A stretch of 64,000 bases of DNA from Chryseobacterium lathyri (GTDB lineage: Bacteria; Bacteroidota; Bacteroidia; Flavobacteriales; Weeksellaceae), in assembly GCF_003290185.1 (NCBI RefSeq), contig NZ_QNFY01000003.1, positions 124,001 to 188,000 of the forward strand, written 5' to 3'. Position numbers and translations under genes: made by a program. This document shows positions 46,601-54,582 of the stretch, piece after piece. Positions within the stretch are counted from its first letter, which is position 1. Each line of letters begins with the position of its first letter. The notes beneath the pieces are model-generated. The model had not been told where the DNA came from and did no database searches. It saw only the letters and a list, made by a program, of their open reading frames with translations.

Positions 46601-46727
46601 CGCTCCATTAGCCATCGTATTGATTGGCGGACTTATCAGCTCAACGATTCTCTCCAGAATTGTTACGCCGGTAATGTACAAACTGATTCCTCCAAGTCTG
46701 GACATTGAAAACAAAGAAGAATATTAA
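43662..46727 (+). CDS. RND-family efflux pump, inner-membrane subunit
   Basis: This 1021-aa protein has the RND architecture. Helix 1 is near 12-31 and is followed by a large periplasmic loop. Helices 2-6 include GLVVALGLLVDDSIVVVENI, with the charged residues of the proton relay. A second loop and helices 8-12 complete it. GFIGLSGIQVKNSLLLVDF is the second-half counterpart. The sequence is nearer the general hydrophobe/amphiphile (HAE) and metal-family mixture in Bacteroidetes than to AcrB, so the substrate is undetermined. Confidence 0.92.
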   Translation: MKITNFAVKNYQFTLIIFLLVAVVGFLTLFTMPRSEDPSTHPPQYLITVIYPGTSPKDMEEQVVKPIENKIYGLENIDKILTTVEDGVAAFQVKFKYGVDVDNKYQEISTEINALKNSELPKDIYQIKTEKISSSDVKILQVALVSESASEKKLRDEADKLKTKLEKITNLKNVIYSGMPEQEIRVDLKLDKLAQLRIPLNVVMGSLQSEAADIPGGSIDMGTKVFNVKTSGKFKNEQDVANTVIYNANGKIVYMKDVAEVGYKSQTVDHITRINGHRCILVSAGMKDNVNITDVQKQFAPILEEFSKDLPENIKLIKNFDQADMVSQRLGHLGFDFGLAIVLVIITLLPLGSRASVIVMISIPLSLALGLIAMNALGFSLNQLSIVGLVVALGLLVDDSIVVVENIERWLREGHSKKDAVLKGTKQIGLAVVGCTATLIIAFLPLAFLPDIAGEFIRSLPVAVITSVLASMLVALTLVPFLGSRFLKTHDHEGGNIFLQYLQKFLTNSYKGIMPKALKYPKITIGISIALSVLAFGLFSLTGFKLFPTSEKPMFLINIKTPLQSNISESDRVARIVESELKKHQEITFYTSNVGKGNPQIYYNVHPQDRKPDFAQIFVQLDDEAKPETKTALIETLREKFKTMPYAKVEVKDFEQGTPIEANIVVRLFGEDPAVLRQLSSQVENILRKQEGTVYINNELNTYKTDVKVKINKEKARTLGVMTSEVDKVIRLAVAGLPVGDYIDDRGDARAVTLTLPREKFSNLDALKSLYVNNVQGVPIALNEIAAVSFETSPTAINHFNKSRFAKVSAMSGKGYYANDLLVDIIPQLDQLKMPKGYYYKLSGEKESEGDALGGNFISVIILSTFLFIAVLLLQFKTFKGIIIVLSIIPLGILGGVILLLIDGSPMSLVAIIGFIGLSGIQVKNSLLLVDFTNQLRLEGHSIDEAIAIAGETRFLPVVLTSITAICGLIPLALNSNPLIAPLAIVLIGGLISSTILSRIVTPVMYKLIPPSLDIENKEEY

Positions 46728-46739
46728 AATTGAATAAAA

Positions 46740-47516
46740 ATGAAAGAATACATTTTAATAACAGGCGCATCATCCGGGATAGGTTACCATATGGCCGTTC
46801 AGTTAGCTGAATTAAAGAAAGATCTGATTTTGGTAGCCCGAAGCGAAGATAAGCTCAAGAAACTTGCATCAGAACTCACTGCTACGTACGGAATTTCCGT
46901 GGAATATATTGTCAAAGATTTGTCTGTTGTTGAAAATGCCGTTGCACTATACCGTGAAGTTCAGGATAGAAATCTGCTTGTAACCGGATTGGTTAATAAC
47001 GCTGGCGTAGGAACTTACGGAGAATTTACAAAAACATCATTGGAAGAAGAATTAAAAATGATCGATTTGAATATTTCCAGTCTCGTGGTACTTAACAAAT
47101 TGTTTGTCAAAGATATGGTGGCCAGAAAATCAGGCAGGATTATGAATATCTCATCTCTGATGGCATTCTTGCCATTCCCTTATTATTCGGTGTATTCTGC
47201 AACGAAAACTTTTGTTCTGGCTTTTACCGAAACCCTCGCTTCCGAACTGGAAGGAACGGGCGTAGTTGTAACAGCATTATGTCCCGGGCCGATCGATACA
47301 GGCTTCTATAATGAAGAAATGCTCCAAGCCAATATGATGAAGAGCAATAAACCCGTTAAGCCCGAGGTGGTTGCAAAAGAAGGTGTGAAACTTCTTTTAC
47401 ATGGAAAAGGTAAGAAAATTGTCGGTTTTATGAATTGGTTCCTGTCTAATATTCCACGCGTAACTCCGGATTTTTTAATGATGAAAATTAAAAAGAATCT
47501 GGCTGCAAAGGGGTGA
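46740..47516 (+). CDS. SDR family oxidoreductase at the end of the efflux operon
   Basis: This 258-aa classical SDR has TGASSGIGYHMA as the cofactor site, VARSEDKL after strand 2 (NADP-type), NNAGVGTYG, and the active-site Ser in MNISSLMAF with YSATKTF (YxxxK). It starts 12 bases after the RND gene, so it is co-transcribed with the pump. It might modify a substrate or inducer of the pump. It is followed by repeat copy C. Confidence 0.88.
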   Translation: MKEYILITGASSGIGYHMAVQLAELKKDLILVARSEDKLKKLASELTATYGISVEYIVKDLSVVENAVALYREVQDRNLLVTGLVNNAGVGTYGEFTKTSLEEELKMIDLNISSLVVLNKLFVKDMVARKSGRIMNISSLMAFLPFPYYSVYSATKTFVLAFTETLASELEGTGVVVTALCPGPIDTGFYNEEMLQANMMKSNKPVKPEVVAKEGVKLLLHGKGKKIVGFMNWFLSNIPRVTPDFLMMKIKKNLAAKG

Positions 47517-47550
47517 TTTCTTAAAGACTGTAAAAAGACATTAATTCGGT

Positions 47551-47621
47551 AAATAGTGCTATCGAAACAAATAAAAATGGGGTACTTGTCTTAATAAGTA
47601 GTCCCATTTGGCTTTTAGTGA
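47551..47621 (+). repeat. Terminator-bearing repeat, copy C (truncated)
   Basis: This 71-base stretch matches copy B in about nine of ten positions. It then breaks off abruptly into the end of a truncated AraC-type gene. It follows the second SDR gene by 34 bases. Confidence 0.65.
47575..47609 (+). terminator. Hairpin terminator after the efflux operon
   Basis: AAATGGGGTACTT and AAGTAGTCCCATTT pair imperfectly around an 8-base loop. This is the copy C version of the repeat hairpin. Confidence 0.55.
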
Positions 47622-47794
47622 TCTCGACGCATAAAAAGCCCGCTGATATCAATGGCATTAATGATAAGGAACGCTGCAAATAATCTGTTTTCCAGTTTTC
47701 TTTCTGTTTTTACCGTTAATAAAAAAACAGAAAGCAGCAGCGATACAAAAACCGCAATCGCAGCAATAACTTCCAGAAAACTTAATTTGTCCAT
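47615..47794 (-). pseudogene. Truncated N-terminus of a membrane-bound AraC-type regulator
   Basis: The 59 residues from ATG 47794 (MDKLSFLEVIAAIAVFVSLL) contain FLLTVKTERKLENRLFAAFL and IINAIDISGLF. This is the start of Bacteroidetes proteins with several N-terminal membrane helices and a C-terminal AraC helix-turn-helix. Only about one and a half helices remain. The frame then ends MRRDH within sequence belonging to repeat copy C, so the rest was deleted at that junction. Confidence 0.6.
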
Positions 47795-48389
47795 TAGTTT
47801 TTTTACAAAAATAGGATATAAGTCATAAAGAGGAATGATTGTCAATTATCATTTTTAAAATATTGTGCTCTGGTGTGGAAAGACTCCCTGATTTTAATCT
47901 GGTAAATAAAATAACAATAGAAAGGTATATTGAAAAACTTATTAACAAATATGATGTATTAGGAATTCCCGATAAGTTTTATAGGTTGTTATTGTACGAC
48001 TGCAGATTTTACTAAATTAATAAATGACTATTTTGAATTAGTAAAAATTTAAAAATGGGAGAGATTGAATTTATGGACGTAGTTGATGTAACTAAAAATT
48101 CACAGAACAATCTGAAATAATAGCTTATAAGTCATATTTTCTAATTAATATTCAATAAAAGTTTAAATTTATAGGTAATGAAATTTTTGTTTTAAACTTA
48201 TATTAGACTGGTAACAATGAAATGGACATTTTTCCTCAAAATTTAAATGAATAATTTCCAAATTCATCTACAAATGCAATAACTTGTTTCATAGTTTATT
48301 AAAGTGAGAGAGTTGAATTAATTTTGTTTTTATTTTAGTTAATCTATAAATTAAATACATCAATAAGGCCTGTAAATATAGATAATCGG

Positions 48390-48397
48390 TATATTTG
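48390..48397 (+). promoter_or_regulatory. -7 promoter box of the hsdM operon
   Basis: TATATTTG matches TAnnTTTG. The inverted repeat at 48403-48436 begins 6 bases later, near the expected transcription start. Confidence 0.6.
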
Positions 48398-48402
48398 TAG
48401 AT

Positions 48403-48436
48403 TGTCAAAATTTCTTCAATTAAAGAAATTTTGACA
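48403..48436. promoter_or_regulatory. Perfect 14-bp inverted repeat in the hsdM leader
   Basis: TGTCAAAATTTCTT and AAGAAATTTTGACA are perfect 14-base arms around a 6-base loop. The repeat ends 17 bases before the hsdM ATG. It could be an operator covering the transcription start, or a hairpin at the very 5' end of the mRNA. Confidence 0.6.
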
Positions 48437-48453
48437 TGTTAATCTGATTTTTT

Positions 48454-50025
48454 ATGCTACATAATAACCAAATATTAAAAGCTTTAATTGACCGTCTTTG
48501 GAATAACTTCTGGAGCGGCGGTATCAGTAATCCGCTTACTGCCATTGAACAAATTACCTATTTGATTTTCATGAAACAAATGGATGATTTGGAAGCAAAA
48601 CGTGAACGCGAGGCAGAATCTCTAGGAGAAGTTTATACCTCAAAGTTTGATGGTATGTTTAAAGTGCCAGGAAGCGAAGAAGAAATCAGTAAACAAGACT
48701 TGCGTTGGGCCACATTTACAAGCAGTATGTCAGGCGAAGCACTTTTACATCACGTACAAACCAAAGTATTTCCTTTTCTTAAAGAATTTGAAGGCGGATT
48801 TAAGTTTACCAAAGCCATGGCAAGTGCTGTTTTTATTATGCCAAAGCCATCTTTATTAGAAGAAGCCATTAAAATAATTGAAGAGATCTTTATTGAAATT
48901 AAAAAAGATGCTATTGAGGGCGGTCATGCTTTTCAAGATATACAAGGTGACGTGTATGAAATGTTGTTGGGTGAAATTGCCAGTGCAGGTAAAAACGGAC
49001 AATTTAGAACTCCACGTCATATCATTAAATTGATGATCGACTTATTGCAGCCACAATTGGGACAGCGAATTGTTGACCCAGCTTGTGGAACTGCTGGTTT
49101 CTTACTGGGAGCGTATCAGTATATTTTGACCGATTTGGTTAAAAAAGATAATCCAGAAGCCTTACAACCAGATGAAGATGGTTTTATGCGTGCCACCGTT
49201 TCGGCTACTTTAAATGAAAATTTAAAGCATATTGTTGAAGAATCGTTATATGGATATGATATTGATACTACTATGGTACGATTAGGATTGATGAACCTGA
49301 TGATGCACGGTATTAACCAACCTAATATTGACTATAAAGATACGTTAAGTAAATCCTATAATGAGGATTCGCAATACGATTTAGTATTGGCTAATCCCCC
49401 TTTTACAGGTAATATTGACAAAGGTGATATTAATGAAAGTTTAAAACTGGTTACGACCAAAACGGAATTACTTTTTATTGAACGTATTTATACCATGCTT
49501 AAAATGGGAGGTACTGCAGCAATTGTCATACCTCAAGGTGTATTATTTGGTAGCGGAAAAGCTTTTGTGGAATGCCGTAAAATAATGGTAGAAAAAAGTG
49601 AATTGAAAGCTGTAATAAGTATGCCTAGTGGTGTATTTAAACCTTATGCGGGAGTAAGTACGGCCATTTTAATTTTTACTAAGGGAAGTGAAAGCAGTAA
49701 TGTTTGGTTTTACGATATGCAAAATGATGGATATACTCTTGATGATAAACGTAATAAAATTGAAAAGAGTGATTTACTAGACATTGTTCAGAAATATCAT
49801 AACCGTAATTCTGCTCCCAGCATAGATAATCAAAGAACAGTGAATTTTTTTACAATTTCTAAACAAGAAATTGTAGATAATAACTACGATTTAAGTTTTA
49901 GTAAATATCAAGAACAAGTTTATGAAGAAGTTGAATATGAAGAACCAAAAGTAATATTTGAAAAATTAGAAACTATAGAAGCAAATATTATTAAAGGCAT
50001 TAATGAATTAAAAGAGTTGTTTTAA
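48454..50025 (+). CDS. hsdM: Type I restriction-modification DNA methyltransferase subunit
   Basis: This 523-aa protein has an N-terminal HsdM helical domain (WNNFWSGGISNPLTAIEQITYLIFMKQMDD) and then the N6-adenine methyltransferase domain. The AdoMet site is DPACGTAGF (about 209-217) and the catalytic NPPF is at about 314-317. Together with HsdS it methylates adenine in a bipartite target. The length is normal for HsdM. Its stop shares a base with the hsdS ATG. The whole operon is visibly more A+T-rich than flanking genes, a sign of acquisition. Confidence 0.93.
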   Translation: MLHNNQILKALIDRLWNNFWSGGISNPLTAIEQITYLIFMKQMDDLEAKREREAESLGEVYTSKFDGMFKVPGSEEEISKQDLRWATFTSSMSGEALLHHVQTKVFPFLKEFEGGFKFTKAMASAVFIMPKPSLLEEAIKIIEEIFIEIKKDAIEGGHAFQDIQGDVYEMLLGEIASAGKNGQFRTPRHIIKLMIDLLQPQLGQRIVDPACGTAGFLLGAYQYILTDLVKKDNPEALQPDEDGFMRATVSATLNENLKHIVEESLYGYDIDTTMVRLGLMNLMMHGINQPNIDYKDTLSKSYNEDSQYDLVLANPPFTGNIDKGDINESLKLVTTKTELLFIERIYTMLKMGGTAAIVIPQGVLFGSGKAFVECRKIMVEKSELKAVISMPSGVFKPYAGVSTAILIFTKGSESSNVWFYDMQNDGYTLDDKRNKIEKSDLLDIVQKYHNRNSAPSIDNQRTVNFFTISKQEIVDNNYDLSFSKYQEQVYEEVEYEEPKVIFEKLETIEANIIKGINELKELF

Positions 50026-51623
50026 TGGAATTTGTAAAATTAGGTTTTGTTTGTAAATTGAGAAATGGTTATGCCTTTAAAAGTAGTAATTTTACTGAAA
50101 GAGGTGTGCCGATTATTCGTATTTCAAATATTAATGATCATGTAGTAACACCACAAAATTCAGTAAGAACTATTTATGAAAAACAATTTGATAATTTTAA
50201 AATTACTAATGGGGATATTCTGATTGCAATGTCAGGAGCAACAACTGGTAAATTTGGAATTTATAAATCTGACGAAATTGCTTATCAAAATCAAAGAGTA
50301 GGATGTTTTAAAATATTAGATGAAAATAGATTAAATCAAGATTATCTATTTCAAGTTTTAAATACCATTAAGCCAATTATTGAAACAAAAGCAAATGGTG
50401 GAGCACAACCTAATATTTCTTCTAATTCAATTGAAGGAATAGAAATCCCTTTACCTGCATTACGTGACCAAATCCAAATTGCAGAAATTTTAACAAAAGC
50501 AGAAAACCTAATCCAAAAACGTAAAGAAAGTATTAAACTTTTAGATAACTTTTTAAAGAGTACGTTTTTGGAGATGTTTGGTGATCCTGTAAAGAATGAA
50601 AAAGGGTGGAAATATTTATCAGGTGAAAAATATTTAACTAAAATTACTGTTGGAGTGGTTATCAAACCTGCATCTCATTATGTAGACGAAGGGGTTATTG
50701 CATTACGATCATTAAATATTAAACCTAATAGAATTGATCTATCTAACCTTGTTTATTTTTCTAATAGTGCAAATGAAAGTTTATTATCTAAATCAATCTT
50801 AAATGAGGGTGATGTAGTTTTTGTGAGAACAGGCCTAACAGGAACTGCAGCGATAATTCCGAAAGAACTAGATGGTTGTAATTGTATTGATTTAATTATA
50901 ACACGACCTAAAGAGAATTTAATTAATCCTAGATATTTAGTTTTCTTTTTTAATTCTGATATTGGTAAACGAATAGTTTCATCCAACGAAGTGGGTGGTA
51001 TTCAAAAACACTTTAATGTTAGTGCATTAAAAAAATTGAAAATACCTATTCCTCCTATTGAACTCCAAAACCAATTTGCTACAATAGTTGAAAAAGTAGA
51101 GAGCTTAAAGAAAGAATATGAAGCTAGCTTACAAGAGTTAGAGAATATGTATGGAACTTTGAGTCAAAAGGCTTTTAAAGGTGAACTAAATTTAAGTAAA
51201 GTCAATTTAAAATCATATAAGGTCGAATTAAAAACACATGTTGCAGGTTCTTTAGAGCCACAAATTGAAGTTGAAAACCTTCCGGTTTTTTCAGAAAAAG
51301 AAAAATATATCAAAGATATGTCACTTGATGAATATTATGGAATTCCGGAAGAAATAATAGCGAAATATGGCAGTATTGAAGAACATCATCAAAACTGGGA
51401 ATTTTTACTTAAAAAGTTTTTTCACAACAGCTATGTAGATTTATCTAAACTTGAAGATATTTACCATAAATTGTTTTATCAAGGTGGTCATGATTTTGAA
51501 TTTGAAGATTGGAAAGCCTTTGTTTTTGAGGAATTATCAAAATCTAAATCTTTCTTAAAGCAAAAATTCAATACAAAAACCAATCAATTAGAATTACTAA
51601 TCAATGAAATTAAAAAGCCTTAA
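50025..51623 (+). CDS. hsdS: Type I specificity subunit with extra C-terminal domain
   Basis: This 532-aa protein has two target-recognition domains (about 1-150 and 200-350). They are separated and closed by the conserved helical spacers IPLPALRDQIQIAEILTKAE and IPIPPIELQNQFATIVEKVE. HsdS proteins usually end near residue 400. This one continues for about 130 residues, including SLDEYYGIPEEIIAKYGSIE and a Trp/Phe-rich helical part. The last 20 bases overlap the ATPase gene. The extension could dock the ATPase or the HNH protein; that role is inference. Confidence 0.9.
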   Translation: MEFVKLGFVCKLRNGYAFKSSNFTERGVPIIRISNINDHVVTPQNSVRTIYEKQFDNFKITNGDILIAMSGATTGKFGIYKSDEIAYQNQRVGCFKILDENRLNQDYLFQVLNTIKPIIETKANGGAQPNISSNSIEGIEIPLPALRDQIQIAEILTKAENLIQKRKESIKLLDNFLKSTFLEMFGDPVKNEKGWKYLSGEKYLTKITVGVVIKPASHYVDEGVIALRSLNIKPNRIDLSNLVYFSNSANESLLSKSILNEGDVVFVRTGLTGTAAIIPKELDGCNCIDLIITRPKENLINPRYLVFFFNSDIGKRIVSSNEVGGIQKHFNVSALKKLKIPIPPIELQNQFATIVEKVESLKKEYEASLQELENMYGTLSQKAFKGELNLSKVNLKSYKVELKTHVAGSLEPQIEVENLPVFSEKEKYIKDMSLDEYYGIPEEIIAKYGSIEEHHQNWEFLLKKFFHNSYVDLSKLEDIYHKLFYQGGHDFEFEDWKAFVFEELSKSKSFLKQKFNTKTNQLELLINEIKKP

Positions 51624-53352
51624 ATTACATTCACAATTTAGAAGTCTGCAAGCAGGTTTTGAAATAAACTTTCTAAATGATTATAATTCAAGTGAGTTAT
51701 GGGGTTTTTCGCCCTATTGCTTAGTTGGAAGAAATGGTTCTGGTAAATCAAATATTCTTGAAGTTTTAGCAGAAATTTTTTATCATATTGAATGTATTTA
51801 TTTAGATTTTAAACCTGATGGTTTTAATGGAGAAGGAAAATTTAAAAAAGTACATACTGATGGTTTTTTTGCTGAAAGTTGTAATCCTGATGCTTTTGAA
51901 TTAGAATACTATTATTACATTAAAGGAGATTATTCTCGAAAACATTATAATTCGGATTATAATATTGGTCAAGATGCTCATATAAGGATTGAAAAAAAAG
52001 TTAATGAATCTCCCAAAGTATATTGGTTAAACAGAAAAGAATGTGTTGGAATTGAGAAAACTTTACTAGAAAGAATTGAGGTTAAATATTTTTTACCCGA
52101 CTTTATTGTTGCTTATTCATCTGGTGAAAATCAAATTATAAATCTTCCCTTTTTTAAAATGCGATTTATACAATATGATGAATATTTGTACAGATTAATC
52201 AAAGACTTAGACTACATTAAACCTGAAAGTCGATTTGTATATTTAGATGAATACTATAATCAAGCTGTTTTGTTATCAATTTATTTATTACGTGAAAAAA
52301 AATCACTACTTCCTTTTAAGAATGAATTAGGACTTGATGATATAAAATCTTTTAGATTGATTATCAAACAAGAAGAATTTGAAAAAGTTCATAAGGATGT
52401 TTTCCAAACAATTCCAATAGTAGACAGGAAAAATAAAAACAAAATTACACGTGAATTGACGTCTTTGATAAGTAAATCAATTGAACGATTAAAAGCATGC
52501 AGTACAACTTCATATTACAATCATGAAACTAAAGAGTGGATTTTAGATTATTTTGTGGATAAAGAATGTAGGAAAGCGTTTAAATTTCATTTTGCAAACG
52601 ATGCATTTGAGCTTTTTAGAACTTTTCAAGTTTTACTCAATTTGAATAATTATAAAACTCCTAAAAAAATAAAACAAAAAGTTTATCATTCTAAGAATAT
52701 ATATATCAATCAAGATGTTATTCCATTGCCTTATGATGAAGAACGAATTTTTAGATTTAAGAATGTTATTTTAAAGAAGGATAAAATTAATGAAGTGATT
52801 TACACCAAATCGTTATCAGATGGTGAATATCAATTTATTCATTCCATAGGATTGTGCTTGTTATTTAGAGATACTAACTCTTTGTTTTTGTTGGATGAAC
52901 CAGAAACACATTTTAATCCTGATTGGCGTTCCAATTTTATTTCAACATTAAAAGATTGTCTCGAACAGGAAGATAATAGTCCATTAGATAATAGAAGAGA
53001 TTTATTAATTACTTCGCATTCACCATTTATAGTATCAGATTGTAAACCTGAAAATGTCATCATTTTTGATAAGCATAATAAAAAAGTCGTACATCAAACA
53101 GCGAGAGATAAAGGAATAAGAACTTTTGGTACTTCAGTGAATATTTTGACAGAAGAAATTTTTGGCAAAAAGGAATCGATTTCTAAATTATCACTTGAAA
53201 TTATAGAAAGTATAAAAGGAATGCCATTAAACAGCATTGAAGAAATTATAGAAGCTAAAGAACAAGCAAGAGTATTAGGAGAATCGGTAGAAAAAGTTTT
53301 GTTATTTAGAGAACTTATAATCAAAGAAAACGAATTGAAGAAGCTAGAATGA
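51604..53352 (+). CDS. Restriction-associated SMC/ABC-type ATPase
   Basis: This 582-aa protein has an ABC-type split ATPase fold. Walker A is GRNGSGKS (42-49). The signature-like segment is LSDGEYQ (about 403-409). Walker B is LFLLDEPETH (about 427-436), and TSHSPFIVSD is the switch region (about 469). The middle insertion is long and charged. The layout resembles AAA_21/OLD-like and Septu PtuA-type ATPases. It is translationally coupled to hsdS (20-base overlap) and to the HNH gene (4-base overlap). It probably senses or powers a nuclease step. It has no helicase motifs and is not an HsdR. Confidence 0.85.
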   Translation: MKLKSLKLHSQFRSLQAGFEINFLNDYNSSELWGFSPYCLVGRNGSGKSNILEVLAEIFYHIECIYLDFKPDGFNGEGKFKKVHTDGFFAESCNPDAFELEYYYYIKGDYSRKHYNSDYNIGQDAHIRIEKKVNESPKVYWLNRKECVGIEKTLLERIEVKYFLPDFIVAYSSGENQIINLPFFKMRFIQYDEYLYRLIKDLDYIKPESRFVYLDEYYNQAVLLSIYLLREKKSLLPFKNELGLDDIKSFRLIIKQEEFEKVHKDVFQTIPIVDRKNKNKITRELTSLISKSIERLKACSTTSYYNHETKEWILDYFVDKECRKAFKFHFANDAFELFRTFQVLLNLNNYKTPKKIKQKVYHSKNIYINQDVIPLPYDEERIFRFKNVILKKDKINEVIYTKSLSDGEYQFIHSIGLCLLFRDTNSLFLLDEPETHFNPDWRSNFISTLKDCLEQEDNSPLDNRRDLLITSHSPFIVSDCKPENVIIFDKHNKKVVHQTARDKGIRTFGTSVNILTEEIFGKKESISKLSLEIIESIKGMPLNSIEEIIEAKEQARVLGESVEKVLLFRELIIKENELKKLE

Positions 53353-54392
53353 TAAATAGTTATAAATATTTAATTAGTTGTCATATCATGTTACATGACT
53401 ATGTTATCAGATTCTTTGAAAAAATAGAACATGAAACTGGCGCTTTTGATGATGCTTTTTTTGATCCTGACTTCTATGATATAGTTAAAAGGCATCCCAA
53501 AATAATTAAGACCCAATTAATCGCAATTTATAATATTTTTAAAAGACTAGATCAAACTACTAGAACCACTATTTGTAACCAAATAAAGAATAGTAATAAT
53601 TTAGAATTAATATGCTCGGGTGGTTATATTCCTGTTTCATTAGATAATAAGGTTAGAGGTCTTAAAAAATTATTACGAGATTTTTTCTTGAATTTATACG
53701 ATCAAGTATTAGATGGAGATGCTTTCAGAAATAAATTTCATACAACATTATTAGAACATTTTAATAAATTTAGAAGTCTTAATAAAGACTTAACACTTTG
53801 TCCTACATGTGGGATTGGAGAGCTAAAAATGTCCAAAAGCAAAACAAGAGATCAATACGACCATTTTTTGCCAAAATCATTATATCCATTTTCATCAGTA
53901 AATTTTGAAAATTTAATTTTATGCTGTAAAGAATGCAATTCATTTGATGTTAAAGGAGATAATGATACCATTGCATTATCAACTGGTCGTTTATTCTACC
54001 CATTTGATTTTAGTCATAAACAATTATCAATATCATTTGGAATAAATACAGACAATGTAAAACCAGAGGAAATACTTTGGAATATTACTTATTCAAGCCC
54101 AGATGGTAAAGTTGACGAAATTCAATCATGGAGATCTATTTATGATATTGATGCCAGATATAGTGATTTTGCAAAAGGAAGAGTAGAAAAATGGTATCGC
54201 TTTTATTGGGAATATCTTAATGATGCTGATATGGCTCATATGCCTGAAGAAGATAGAAAACTAGCATGTCTCAAAGCTTTAGAATTAGATGAAAAATTAA
54301 GACTTTCATTTATTAGAAAACCTGTTTTGGATGGTTTTTTAAGAGATTCTGTTTTAGCAAGAGCACAAATTGAAGCCAGTGTATATATTTAA
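53349..54392 (+). CDS. HNH nuclease-like protein, effector candidate of the hsd island
   Basis: This 347-aa protein has a helical N-terminal part and an HNH-type zinc site. CPTCG is at about 151-155, QYDHFLPKS (His about 172) gives the first catalytic His, and LCCKECNSFD is at about 191-200. The C-terminal half is helical and rich in charged residues. HNH proteins paired with an ATPase are known as PtuB in Septu defence. The ATG lies within the last codons of the ATPase gene, so the two are coupled. It is the only nuclease-like gene in the operon, so it is the likely DNA-cleaving part. Confidence 0.82.
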   Translation: MINSYKYLISCHIMLHDYVIRFFEKIEHETGAFDDAFFDPDFYDIVKRHPKIIKTQLIAIYNIFKRLDQTTRTTICNQIKNSNNLELICSGGYIPVSLDNKVRGLKKLLRDFFLNLYDQVLDGDAFRNKFHTTLLEHFNKFRSLNKDLTLCPTCGIGELKMSKSKTRDQYDHFLPKSLYPFSSVNFENLILCCKECNSFDVKGDNDTIALSTGRLFYPFDFSHKQLSISFGINTDNVKPEEILWNITYSSPDGKVDEIQSWRSIYDIDARYSDFAKGRVEKWYRFYWEYLNDADMAHMPEEDRKLACLKALELDEKLRLSFIRKPVLDGFLRDSVLARAQIEASVYI

Positions 54393-54582
54393 AAAATAAA
54401 GATAATACTAATATGAGTTGCTGTTTCGCTTAGCGAGGCGCAGAAAATATCTAAATTTGTAAATATTTTGTTTTAAACAAAGATCCGGCTGAACAATAAA
54501 AGTATGAAGAAACTGAAGATGTTCTCCAACAACGTTCAAATAAATATTATAAGAATTTATAAAGTAAAAATCCCAACTCTCA

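Larger units (their letters stand above)
47846..48453. other. A+T-rich junction region upstream of the defence-like island
   Basis: There are no intact genes. A frame of about 40 codons at 47893-48015 (ITIERYIEKLINKYDVLGIP) looks protein-like but has no start. Base composition drops in G+C here and stays low through the hsd genes. The promoter and leader hairpin of hsdM lie at its right end. Confidence 0.5.

Noticed and set aside
48454-51623. Ordinary type I restriction system with hsdR in the window
   Set aside because: No DEAD-box motor or PD-(D/E)XK nuclease gene is present on either side; the next genes are an SMC-like ATPase and an HNH protein.
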